From Paeniglutamicibacter terrestris (GTDB lineage Bacteria > Actinomycetota > Actinomycetes > Actinomycetales > Micrococcaceae): a DNA stretch of 64,000 nt. The notes under the pieces were generated by a model. The model ran no database searches, was not told the origin of the DNA, and saw nothing but the letters and a program-made list of their open reading frames with translations. The stretch lies in assembly GCF_012271785.1 (NCBI RefSeq), contig NZ_JAAWVT010000001.1, positions 1,218,769-1,282,768 on the forward strand, read 5' to 3'. How positions within the stretch are numbered: the stretch's first letter is position 1; every line of letters starts with the position of its first letter. Below are positions 45,670 through 53,980 of the stretch, piece by piece. Made by a program: the position numbers and the translations under genes.

Positions 45670-46898
45670 ATACTCTCTCTTTTAGGCCCAGCATCGTGGC
45701 GATCGCCGACTCCGATTCCTACCTGAAGCTTGCCTGCACCACACTCTCGGCACTCGGCCCGGAATGGGATTGCCGCGTGGTGTTAGTCCGCACCCCCATC
45801 GCACCCACCACCGAGCAGGTGGCGGCCGCAACCTTTGGCACCAGCTTCGAGAACCAGAACATCGAGGTGATGACGCGCGCGGCACTGAACTTCGATTCGC
45901 TGCACGAGCACATCATCTTCGCCGCGGCCACGGGTCCGGTGGTCAGTGAGCTGTTCACCAAATTGCTACGCTCCAAGGCCAATGCGGTGCGCCCCGCGGC
46001 ACTCATTTCGGCGCTGCCGGGTGTCGCCTATCCCGCCACCACCAAGGGCTGGGGTTACCGACGCAGTGCCGACGCGTTTATCGTCCATTCCCATGCCGAG
46101 GCTCGCGAATTCTCCTTCCTTGCCGAACAGGAATCCGGGCATCGTCCAGATATTTTGGTGTCCAAACTGCCCTTCCTGAAAACCGCCGGGTTCCCAATTT
46201 CGCTCCAGGGTCCCATCACCACCGTGGTCTTTGCCGCGCAGGCCAAGGTGCCGGTGGAAATCAACGAACGCACCTCAATCCTGTTGGCGCTGGACCGCAT
46301 CAAATGTCTGAACCCGCAGGTGCGGGTCATCGTGAAGCTGCGTGCGCGGGCGGGGGAACCACAGACCCATGCCGAGGCGCACCCCTTCGACACCCTCTGG
46401 GCCTCGCTCGTGGCGGAGGGCAAGGTCGGTCAGGGGCATGTCGAGTTCCTCACCGGTGCCATGGACAAGGTCCTGGTCCCCGGATCCGCGCTGCTGACCG
46501 TCTCCTCCACCGCTGCGCTCGAGGCGGTAGACCGTGGATTACCGGTGCTGGTACTCACCGATTTTGGGCTGAATGATCAGATGCTCAATTCGGTGTTCCG
46601 CGGTTCGGGGCTGTTGGGTACCTTAGATGACGCGAGTTTGTTGCGTTTTTCCTTCCCGAACCGGGCCTGGTTGCGGGAGAACTACTTCCACCGTCGTGGA
46701 ACCGAGTTTGTTTCGGCCCTGAACCACTACGCTCAACGTGCCCAGGACAACGCCCTGACAACCACAAATGAGCAATTGTCGATGCTTCGAGAGGTGGCCT
46801 TGCGGCAGCGAATCCGCACCTCGCTGCCGCGTCCTGCCCTACAAGTACTGCTACGGATCAGGCGCTGGTGGGTCGGTGCTCGGGGCACGAGTCGCTGA
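45666..46898 (+). CDS. putative glycosyltransferase of the nonulosonate cluster
   Basis: 410 aa from ATG 45666, coupled to the preceding gene. A Rossmann-like N-terminal half (IVAIADSDSYLKLACTTLSAL) is followed by VVFAAQAKVPVE, then RVIVKLRAR and VSSTAALEAVDRGLPVLVLTDFG. The latter is a typical nucleotide-sugar-site Ser-Ser-Thr plus glutamate segment of GT-B proteins. I recall unnamed actinobacterial DUF proteins of this kind but cannot fix a family. Its position as the last gene of the polymer operon supports glycan assembly. Confidence 0.65.
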   Translation: MNTLSFRPSIVAIADSDSYLKLACTTLSALGPEWDCRVVLVRTPIAPTTEQVAAATFGTSFENQNIEVMTRAALNFDSLHEHIIFAAATGPVVSELFTKLLRSKANAVRPAALISALPGVAYPATTKGWGYRRSADAFIVHSHAEAREFSFLAEQESGHRPDILVSKLPFLKTAGFPISLQGPITTVVFAAQAKVPVEINERTSILLALDRIKCLNPQVRVIVKLRARAGEPQTHAEAHPFDTLWASLVAEGKVGQGHVEFLTGAMDKVLVPGSALLTVSSTAALEAVDRGLPVLVLTDFGLNDQMLNSVFRGSGLLGTLDDASLLRFSFPNRAWLRENYFHRRGTEFVSALNHYAQRAQDNALTTTNEQLSMLREVALRQRIRTSLPRPALQVLLRIRRWWVGARGTSR

Positions 46899-47028
46899 TT
46901 TTCGCTTTGACTTGTACCACCGCAGGGGCGTCTTGGGAATAAGCTAGCCGTTTTCTCACTTAGCATTGTAGATGTGCTGGACGGTGGGCCTTCCCCTGCC
47001 CAGAAGTTTTTGATTTTGAGGAGACAAG

Positions 47029-48114
47029 GTGTCGGAAAATCCGATTCGGGTTGCAATCGTTGGCGTAGGCAACTGCGCCACGTCATTGGTTCAAGGTGTT
47101 GAGTACTACCGTGACGCGGACCCGCAGGCCACAGTTCCCGGCCTGATGCACGTCCAGTTCGGTAAGTACCACGTCAATGACGTGCAGTTCGTGGCGGCTT
47201 TCGACGTGGATGAGAAGAAGGTCGGACTGGATCTGGCCGACGCCATCCACGCCTCCGAAAACAACACCATCAAGATCGCCGACGTCCCGACCTCGGGCAT
47301 CATCGTGCAACGTGGCCACACCCTCGACGGCCTGGGCAAGTACTACCGCGAGACCATCACTGAGTCCTCCGCAGAGCCCGTCGACATGGTGGCAGTGCTC
47401 AAGGAGACCAAGGTCGATGTGCTGGTCTGCTACCTGCCGGTCGGTTCGGATGCCGCCGCCAAGTTCTACGCACAGGCATGCATCGATGCAGGCGTGGCCT
47501 TCGTCAACGCCCTGCCGGTCTTCATTGCCGGTACCAAGGAATGGGCAGATAAGTTCACCGCTGCCGGTGTCCCGATCGTCGGTGACGACATCAAGTCCCA
47601 GATCGGTGCCACCATCACGCACCGTGTGATGGCCAAGCTTTTCGAAGACCGCGGCGTCACCCTGGACCGCACCTACCAGCTGAACGTCGGCGGCAACATG
47701 GACTTCAAGAACATGCTTGAGCGCGACCGTCTGGAATCCAAGAAGATCTCCAAGACCCAGGCCGTTACCTCCAACACCTCGGCCAAGCTTGAGGCCGACG
47801 ACGTGCACATTGGCCCGTCGGACTACGTTGCCTGGCTTGATGACCGCAAGTGGGCCTTCGTGCGCCTTGAGGGCCGCAACTTCGGTGATGCCCCGGTATC
47901 GCTGGAATACAAGCTTGAGGTCTGGGATTCACCGAACTCGGCCGGTGTGATCATTGACGCCGTGCGCGCCGCAAAGATCGCCCTGGACCGCGGCATTGGC
48001 GGACCGATCCTTTCGGCATCCTCCTACTTCATGAAGTCGCCGCCGGAGCAGTTCAACGACGACATCGCCAAGGAAAAGGTTGAGGCCTTCATCCGTGGCG
48101 ACATCGAACGCTAA
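47029..48114 (+). CDS. ino1: inositol-3-phosphate synthase
   Basis: 361 aa actinobacterial-type myo-inositol 1-phosphate synthase converting glucose 6-phosphate, NAD-dependent. [21 protein letters not shown] is the NAD site; [26 protein letters not shown] and [14 protein letters not shown] are the conserved catalytic regions. It supplies inositol for phosphatidylinositol and mycothiol. GTG 47029 has GAGGAG upstream. It is a single gene, ending at a perfect palindromic terminator. Confidence 0.95.
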   Translation: MSENPIRVAIVGVGNCATSLVQGVEYYRDADPQATVPGLMHVQFGKYHVNDVQFVAAFDVDEKKVGLDLADAIHASENNTIKIADVPTSGIIVQRGHTLDGLGKYYRETITESSAEPVDMVAVLKETKVDVLVCYLPVGSDAAAKFYAQACIDAGVAFVNALPVFIAGTKEWADKFTAAGVPIVGDDIKSQIGATITHRVMAKLFEDRGVTLDRTYQLNVGGNMDFKNMLERDRLESKKISKTQAVTSNTSAKLEADDVHIGPSDYVAWLDDRKWAFVRLEGRNFGDAPVSLEYKLEVWDSPNSAGVIIDAVRAAKIALDRGIGGPILSASSYFMKSPPEQFNDDIAKEKVEAFIRGDIER

Positions 48115-48140
48115 ATAGCACCGCCCCGGAACAACTCCGG

Positions 48141-48182
48141 AACGTAGTGTGGCCGTCACGATCGTGACGGCCACACTACGTT
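48141..48182. terminator. bidirectional terminator, perfect 42-bp palindrome
   Basis: AACGTAGTGTGGCCGTCACG is followed immediately by its exact reverse complement, giving a palindrome with no mismatch. It lies between the convergent ino1 and fhs genes and can form the same hairpin on either strand, with AACG/CGTT at the base. Confidence 0.85.
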
Positions 48183-48198
48183 AACGCCCACTGGATGC

Positions 48199-49884
48199 TC
48201 AGGAGAGCCCGACGGCCCGACCCTGCTCATCCACGTCCATATGCATGGCGGCCGGCACCTTGGGCAGGCCCGGCATGGTCATGATGGCACCGGTAATCGC
48301 CACGATGAAGCCGGCACCGGTCTTGGGAATCAGTTCGCGCACCTGCACCATGAATCCTTGAGGAGCGCCCAGCAGCGCGGGATCATCGGAGAAGGAATAC
48401 TGGGTCTTGGCCATGCATACCGGAAGATCGTCCCACCCATTGTCCCGGATTTGTTGGAGCATCCGCTTGGCTCCGGGAGAGTATTCGACGCCGTCTCCGC
48501 CATAGATCTCCCGCACGATGGTGAGGATCTTTTCCTCGGTCGGACGCTCCAATTCATAGAGCGGGGCAAAGTCATTCGGGGCGTCGATGGTACGCAGCAC
48601 CGCCTGGGCCAGTTCGGTGGCACCGGCACCTCCGCGCCCCCACACATCTGCCACGGCGCACTCGATACCCGCTTCAGCCGCCCAGGACGTGATTTCGGCA
48701 AGCTCTTCTGGAGTGTCGGTGGTGAATCTGTTCACGGCGATGACCGGCTCCACCCCGAACTTTCTGATGTTTGCTGCATGCCGAGCAAGATTGGCCATCC
48801 CCAATCGAACGGCATCAAGATTCTGGGCAGACAACGAATCCTTGGCTACTCCCCCATGCATTTTCAGGGCGCGAACGGTGGCCACCAAAACAACGGCTGA
48901 TGGGGCACAGCCGGCAAATCTAGCCTTGATATCCATGAACTTCTCGGCCCCTAGGTCGGCTCCGAAACCGGCCTCGGTGACCACCACGTCCGCCAGCGAA
49001 CGAGCGGTGTTGGTGGCGATGGCGGAGTTGCAGCCGTGAGCAATGTTGGCAAAGGGCCCACCATGAATCAGTGCTGGGGTGCCGGCAATGGTTTGGACCA
49101 AGTTGGGCTTGATGGCTTCTTTGAGCAGCATCGTCATGGCACCGGCGGCACCAAGGTCATCGACCGTTACCGGCCGCTTGTCGTAGGTGTAAGCAATGGT
49201 CATGCGTCCTAGCCGGGCGCGTAGATCCGATAGCCCCGTGGCCAAACAGAACACCGCCATGACCTCGGAGGCAACGGTGATCTCAAATCCAGTTTCGCGG
49301 GGAATTCCCTCGCTCGGCCCGCCAAGTCCGATCACGATGTTGCGTAGTGCCCGGTCGTTCATGTCCAGGACGCGCTTAAACGAGATGCGCCGAGGATCAA
49401 TGCCTAGGGCATTGCCCTGGTGCAGATGGTTGTCCAGCAACGCCATCAGCAGGTTGTTGGCACTGGTGATGGCATGGAAATCTCCGGTGAAATGCATATT
49501 GATTTCATCCATCGGCAACACCTGCGCATAACCACCACCGGTGGCTCCGCCCTTCATACCGAAGATCGGCCCCAAGGAGGGTTCGCGCAGGGCAATCATC
49601 GTCTTGGTCCCCGTGGCGGCCAGGGCATCTCCCAGCCCCACCGAGACCGTCGATTTCCCCTCGCCCGCTGGAGTGGGAGAGATTCCGCTGACCAGCACCA
49701 CTTTGCCGGCTTTAACCCCGCGTGGGAGCAAATGTTGCGGGTCAATCTTGGCCTTGTACCGGCCATAGGGTTCCAATGCCTCTTGCGGTATCCCCGCGGC
49801 CTCCGCGATGTGGGCTATTGGCTTGAGCACGGCCCGTGAGGCGATGGCCAGATCGCTCATGTCGGTTTCTGGTGTCACTGTCAT
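48199..49884 (-). CDS. fhs: formate-tetrahydrofolate ligase
   Basis: 561 aa. The P-loop [51 protein letters not shown] (split in the conserved order) and the terminal [17 protein letters not shown] segment ([19 protein letters not shown]) are diagnostic. It makes 10-formyl-THF from formate, ATP and THF. ATG 49884 has GGAG upstream; the frame is open to 49953 without a better start. Confidence 0.95.
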   Translation of the reverse strand: MTVTPETDMSDLAIASRAVLKPIAHIAEAAGIPQEALEPYGRYKAKIDPQHLLPRGVKAGKVVLVSGISPTPAGEGKSTVSVGLGDALAATGTKTMIALREPSLGPIFGMKGGATGGGYAQVLPMDEINMHFTGDFHAITSANNLLMALLDNHLHQGNALGIDPRRISFKRVLDMNDRALRNIVIGLGGPSEGIPRETGFEITVASEVMAVFCLATGLSDLRARLGRMTIAYTYDKRPVTVDDLGAAGAMTMLLKEAIKPNLVQTIAGTPALIHGGPFANIAHGCNSAIATNTARSLADVVVTEAGFGADLGAEKFMDIKARFAGCAPSAVVLVATVRALKMHGGVAKDSLSAQNLDAVRLGMANLARHAANIRKFGVEPVIAVNRFTTDTPEELAEITSWAAEAGIECAVADVWGRGGAGATELAQAVLRTIDAPNDFAPLYELERPTEEKILTIVREIYGGDGVEYSPGAKRMLQQIRDNGWDDLPVCMAKTQYSFSDDPALLGAPQGFMVQVRELIPKTGAGFIVAITGAIMTMPGLPKVPAAMHMDVDEQGRAVGLS

Positions 49885-50085
49885 GGTGCATGCTCCATCT
49901 ATCTCGACCCCGTGGGTGGGGATTCTAGAAGACCAAACTCGTTGGTTGTTCATGATGCTTCTTCAAGCTATCACCGCCACCACAGAACCTCCGGCACGTG
50001 TGCATTTTCTGTGGTGCCGCTTTTCGGTGACGAGCTGAAACCACCTCGATCCTAAGAAGTACCCAACCATGGAAGAATCGACAGC

Positions 50086-50970
50086 ATGCCCCAGACTCCG
50101 CCCTTTGCCCTGTTGCTCGACGTTGACGGTCCTATCGCCTCACCGGTGACCCGTGATGTCACCCCCGAGATCATCTCCCTGTTGTTGGATCTAGCCGGCG
50201 CTGGGATCCCTGTCATCTTTAATACCGGTCGCTCGGATGAATTCATCAAGAGCCAAGTTATGGCCCCCATGATCCAGGCAGGAATGCGACAGGACTTAAA
50301 GATTCACGCGATCTGCGAAAAGGGAGCCACCTGGTTCACCTTTGGTTCCAAAGGTGCTGAGGAACTTTACATTGATCACGATCTGGCGGTTCCTGGGGCC
50401 TATGCGCGGGAGATCCGCGAGCTGGTGGCCACCGATTTCGCGGAGCACATGTTCTTTGATGAGACGAAGCGGGCCATGGTCTCCGTTGAGCAACACATCG
50501 TTGCAGACAACACCGAATATCGCCGTGCCCAGGTGAGTTTTGATGCAGCTGCCATGGAAGCGATGACCCGGCATGGATTGGGAGTTCAGCGTCTAGAGGT
50601 GAATAAGCCTGATGCAAACAACGACATCGACTACCGTGTGGACCCCACCATTATTTCCACCGATATTGAGTCGGTTCAGTTGGGCAAGGATCTTGGAGCC
50701 CGCCGCGCCTTGGAACTGCTGGCCGGGGACGAGATTGTCCCCGCTTCGTGGTTCACGGTGGGCGACTCGCGCACCGACTATGCCATGGCCGATTGGTTGG
50801 CCGAAGAAGGGCACCAGGTCAGTCACGTGGATGTGCGCCCCGCCGATGGAATGCCAAGCGGTAAGTCGTACCCGATCTTGACGGCTTCGGATCTGGGCTT
50901 AGGCGTTGAGGTTATTCACGATGATGCTGGCGCTGCGTTCCTGCGCCATTGGCAAGCCCAACTCAACTAG
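50086..50970 (+). CDS. HAD-superfamily hydrolase
   Basis: 294 aa. Motif I is LLLDVDGPIAS (Asp10 nucleophile, Asp12 acid). Motif II is IFNTGRSDEF, and the metal-binding motif IV is FTVGDSRTDYAMADWL. The cap region between them is of the C2 type, as in sucrose- or trehalose-phosphate phosphatases and Cof proteins. A phosphate ester is the expected substrate, but it is not identified. It is divergent from fhs. Confidence 0.85.
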   Translation: MPQTPPFALLLDVDGPIASPVTRDVTPEIISLLLDLAGAGIPVIFNTGRSDEFIKSQVMAPMIQAGMRQDLKIHAICEKGATWFTFGSKGAEELYIDHDLAVPGAYAREIRELVATDFAEHMFFDETKRAMVSVEQHIVADNTEYRRAQVSFDAAAMEAMTRHGLGVQRLEVNKPDANNDIDYRVDPTIISTDIESVQLGKDLGARRALELLAGDEIVPASWFTVGDSRTDYAMADWLAEEGHQVSHVDVRPADGMPSGKSYPILTASDLGLGVEVIHDDAGAAFLRHWQAQLN

Positions 50971-51020
50971 GACGTTCTCACAACGTCCCTTATCGGCAAA
51001 GCGTAGGTCACTTTTAACCG

Positions 51021-51053
51021 GCAAAGCCCGCCGGTGAAGCCGGCGGGCTTTGC
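51021..51053 (+). terminator. terminator after the HAD hydrolase gene
   Basis: A 14-bp perfect stem GCAAAGCCCGCCGG / CCGGCGGGCTTTGC with a 5-base loop. Confidence 0.8.
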
Positions 51054-51150
51054 ACTCTGCGATTCAATGATGTTCATAGATCCTTCTTGGTTATCGATAA
51101 GTGCAATGAATTCTGGATTAGCCCTTGGTGAAGGTGTCATCCTAAGTCAC

Positions 51151-51273
51151 TCATCGAAGACGGAACGTGATGTCCATCGGCAGATGGTTTCGCAGTTCAC
51201 GCTCCCGAGCTTCGGGATAGAACTGCGTGTGCAGCCAAGACGGATTCTTGGACTTGCGGTCTTTTGCAGCCAC
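51151..51273 (-). CDS. micro-protein C, 40 residues, basic
   Basis: GTG 51273 has GGGAGG 7 bases upstream, lying at the end of the preceding micro-ORF with only 4 bases between stop and start. The product is 40 residues and strongly basic (DRKSKNPSWLHTQF, then REREL and a terminal TFRLR). It has no signal peptide or membrane helix. The family was not recognised. It is the last gene of a three-gene micro-protein operon. Confidence 0.55.
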   Translation of the reverse strand: MAAKDRKSKNPSWLHTQFYPEARERELRNHLPMDITFRLR

Positions 51274-51277
51274 GGTG

Positions 51278-51424
51278 TTACCTCCCCTCAACCTGGTTGG
51301 AGTTGCGGAAGGTGACCTGTTCAGCGGGCCGTGAGCTGCGGGCATGCAGTGCGTCGGGGCCGGTGAAGATTAATTCAGCGGAGCGTGCAGCCTGTGCAGA
51401 GATCGAAGCGATCTGGTTAGACAT
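51278..51424 (-). CDS. micro-protein B, 48 residues
   Basis: ATG 51424 follows TTGAGGAAC with suitable spacing. The product is 48 residues, with a helical start (MSNQIASISAQAARSAEL), then a TGPDALHARSSRPAE stretch and a polar end. It ends in AGG-TAA, which doubles as the Shine-Dalgarno for micro-protein C, a strong sign that both are translated. No family was recognised. Confidence 0.55.
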   Translation of the reverse strand: MSNQIASISAQAARSAELIFTGPDALHARSSRPAEQVTFRNSNQVEGR

Positions 51425-51496
51425 GATAAAAGTTCCTCAAGGACTTGGTCGATTAATGACTCATCAGCCTCGGGAACTTGAAATACTAGGGAAGTA

Positions 51497-51604
51497 CTAG
51501 CAGGGCGCCGTTCCAGAGGCGGGGAAAGTAGTTCGCGCGGTAAAGCCGCCGAAGCCATGACGCGGGGCGTAAGTGCCGCCGAAATTCATTGAAATAATCA
51601 TCAT
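51497..51604 (-). CDS. micro-protein A, 35 residues, Gly/Phe-rich with C-terminal Cys
   Basis: ATG 51604 has a near-perfect Shine-Dalgarno (AAAGGAGGTG) 5-6 bases upstream. The product is 35 residues, starting MMIISMNFGG, with repeated GF/GG (RHGFGGFTAR) and ending ASGTAPC. The Gly/Ser/Thr-rich end with a single terminal Cys recalls small modified peptides, but no modifying enzyme is adjacent. It is the first gene of the micro-operon, 72 bases before B. Confidence 0.6.
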   Translation of the reverse strand: MMIISMNFGGTYAPRHGFGGFTARTTFPASGTAPC

Positions 51605-51672
51605 TCCCACCTCCTTTTCTGGAAGAACATGCCAGAAGAATCTGGCGCCAATATTGTCTATGGGATCTCGAT

Positions 51673-51693
51673 GTCTCATTGAGACTTCTCAAT
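51673..51693. promoter_or_regulatory. overlapping inverted repeats upstream of the micro-protein operon
   Basis: GTCTCATTGAGAC (51673-51685, perfect palindrome around a central T) overlaps ATTGAGACTTCTCAAT (51678-51693, 7-bp arms). Another half site, GTCTCAGAC, lies at 51718-51726. The group sits 70-120 bases upstream of micro-protein A, where a promoter and operator are expected. Confidence 0.45.
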
Positions 51694-51762
51694 CACAAGA
51701 TCTACGATACACAACATGTCTCAGACACGCCATACCAAAGTGAATAAACCTTAAAAAACAGT

Positions 51763-51802
51763 GCCTTGTGCGGCGTGTTGACAAAAACACGCCGCACAAG
51801 GC
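51763..51802 (-). terminator. terminator of the cca gene
   Basis: A 17-bp perfect stem GCCTTGTGCGGCGTGTT / AACACGCCGCACAAGGC with a 6-base loop. On the minus strand it is followed by ACTGTTTTTTAAGG. Confidence 0.92.
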
Positions 51803-51821
51803 CACCGGCTTCAATTCGGAG

Positions 51822-53264
51822 TTACTGCTCCGGCGAAGATTCCGGCTGTTCGTCCCACCATTGGTGCAGGGCGCTGATGGCCTCTTCCGGGTCGGTCGGC
51901 CCCTGGTCGAGTCGTCGCTCAAGCAGGAAGTTGTAGGCGCGTCCTACCACTGGCCCTGGCTTGATACCAAGAATCTCCATGATCTGTTGACCATTAAGAT
52001 CCGGGCGCACCGCCGCCATTTCTTCCTTCTCGCTGATCTCCGCAATACGCGCCTCGAGGTCGTCGTAGGCGAAGGAGAGGCGGTCTGCTTTCTTCCGGTT
52101 GCGTGTGGTCACATCCGAGCGAGTCAGTCGATGTAGGCGCTGCAACAGGTCCCCGGCGTCGTGCACGTACCTGCGCACCGCCGAGTCGCTCCAGCCAGCA
52201 TCCCCGTAGCCATAGAAGCGCATGTGTAGCTCTACGAGCCGAGCGACCGCCTTGATGGTGTCATTATCGAAGCGCAGGGCACGCATGCGGGCCTTGACCT
52301 GCTTGGAGCCGACCACGTCGTGATGTCGGAAGCTCACTGCACCATTGGGTTCGAACTTCCGGGTCGCGGGCTTACCGATATCGTGCATCAGCGCGGCAAA
52401 GCGCAAAACGAAGTCGGGACCGGGTACCGGCCCATCTGCAGCACTTTCCAACTTCATCGCCTGCTCCAGCACCGTCAAGGAATGCTCGTAAACATCCTTA
52501 TGCCGGTGGTGCTCATCAACTTCCAAACGCAGTGCGGACACCTCCGGAAGCACCAAATCGGCCAGGCCGCTGTCAACCAGCAGGTCGATGCCGGCGCGCG
52601 GATCAATGCCATTGATCAGCTTCACCAGTTCATCACGCACTCGTTCGGCGGAGATGATGGAGATTCGTTCGGCCATTTCGGTCATGGCACTACGCACGTC
52701 CGGTGCCACGGTGATCCCCAGTTGGGAGGCGAAGCGGGCCGCGCGCATCATGCGCAGGGGGTCATCGGAGAATGACATCGAGGGCGCGCCCGGGGTTCGT
52801 ACTTCACCCTCGGATAGGTCCTTGGCACCGTTGTAGGGGTCCACTAGCTCCAGGCTCGGAAGGCGCAATGCCATCGCGTTCATGGTGAAATCTCGTCGGT
52901 AGAGATCGTCTTCCAGCTTGTCACCGAAGGCCACGATGGGTTTGCGTGATGACGGATCGTAGGCATCTGCCCGGTAGGTCGTCACCTCGATGGTGTGCTC
53001 GGCCTTGCGCAGGGCAATGGTGCCGAAGTCCCGTCCCACTTCCCAGGTTGCATCCGCCCATCCGGCCACCACAGCAAGAGTCTGATCGGGCGAGGCGCTG
53101 GTGGTGAAGTCAAGGTCCGGGGACACTCGACCCAGGAAAAGATCACGCACGGGGCCGCCCACTAGGGAGAGTTCAAAGCCGGAATCGACAAAACGCTGCC
53201 CAAGCTCGAGGACGACGGGGGGCAGGAGTTCGGTAAGAACCTGAAAGGACGGTAGTTGCTGCAT
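51822..53264 (-). CDS. cca: CCA tRNA nucleotidyltransferase
   Basis: 480 aa class II nucleotidyltransferase that adds or repairs the 3' CCA of tRNA. The catalytic head is LVGGPVRDLFLGRVSPDLDF; RRDFTMNAMAL is the conserved flexible-loop motif. An HD domain follows (FAALMHDIGKPATR), then RMRALRFDNDTI. ATG 53264 has AAAGGA upstream. It is divergent from the nudix-murJ operon, the usual order near actinobacterial origins. Confidence 0.93.
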   Translation of the reverse strand: MQQLPSFQVLTELLPPVVLELGQRFVDSGFELSLVGGPVRDLFLGRVSPDLDFTTSASPDQTLAVVAGWADATWEVGRDFGTIALRKAEHTIEVTTYRADAYDPSSRKPIVAFGDKLEDDLYRRDFTMNAMALRLPSLELVDPYNGAKDLSEGEVRTPGAPSMSFSDDPLRMMRAARFASQLGITVAPDVRSAMTEMAERISIISAERVRDELVKLINGIDPRAGIDLLVDSGLADLVLPEVSALRLEVDEHHRHKDVYEHSLTVLEQAMKLESAADGPVPGPDFVLRFAALMHDIGKPATRKFEPNGAVSFRHHDVVGSKQVKARMRALRFDNDTIKAVARLVELHMRFYGYGDAGWSDSAVRRYVHDAGDLLQRLHRLTRSDVTTRNRKKADRLSFAYDDLEARIAEISEKEEMAAVRPDLNGQQIMEILGIKPGPVVGRAYNFLLERRLDQGPTDPEEAISALHQWWDEQPESSPEQ

Positions 53265-53437
53265 AGTCCTTTAAGGGTGCCAGACTTTCTGGCTACCGCC
53301 ATGTTCCTCTCGACTTCATTTGTGCGTTAGCTTCCACACGCCCCATAGACATACACCCGTAAAGAAGTTCGATAACATGCCTGAACAGGGCGGGGCAAGC
53401 CACGATGCGTCACAAAAACGATAGAGTGGTTTCCATG

Positions 53438-53980
53438 GCTCATCCAGTTCCCAGCGCCCCGAAGCGCACGCCGTTGACTGCGTCAATGGCGCATGCGCAG
53501 GCGCAAGTGAGCCCGGGACATCATCCGCTGCCCACCGTTGAGGAAGTTTCGGCCGGCGGAGTTGTCATCGACACCTCGCTTCCCAGCCTCCCGGTGGCCA
53601 TCATCGCCCGGTATAACCGAGGCGGACGACTTGAATGGTGCCTGCCCAAGGGACACCCGGAGGGCCGTGAATCCAACGAGGAAGCAGCCGTCCGCGAGAT
53701 CGAGGAAGAAACCGGAATTGCCGGCGAGATCTTGGCCCCGTTGGGATCCGTTGACTACTGGTTCACCGTGACGAATTACCGCGTGCATAAGACCGTGCAT
53801 CATTTCCTGCTCCGTGCCACCGGTGGCGAACTGACCATTGAAAACGATCCAGACCACGAGGCCGTAGACGTGGCGTGGGTCCCCCTGCTTGATCTCGGCA
53901 AACGCCTGTCCTTCCCCAATGAGCGGCGTATCGCTGATCTTGCGCGCGAAGTACTCCCTAACTATGTCCCAGGTATCTAA
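53438..53980 (+). CDS. NUDIX hydrolase
   Basis: 180 aa. The Nudix box is complete (GHPEGRESNEEAAVREIEEE, then TGI), framed by EVSAGGVVIDTSLPSLPVA. Such enzymes hydrolyse nucleoside diphosphates linked to other groups; the substrate is unknown. ATG 53438 is taken as start, giving the MAHPVPSAPKRTP leader; an in-frame ATG at 53405 is possible. The 3' end overlaps murJ by 17 bases, so the two are coupled. Confidence 0.88.
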   Translation, partial: AHPVPSAPKRTPLTASMAHAQAQVSPGHHPLPTVEEVSAGGVVIDTSLPSLPVAIIARYNRGGRLEWCLPKGHPEGRESNEEAAVREIEEETGIAGEILAPLGSVDYWFTVTNYRVHKTVHHFLLRATGGELTIENDPDHEAVDVAWVPLLDLGKRLSFPNERRIADLAREVLPNYVPGI

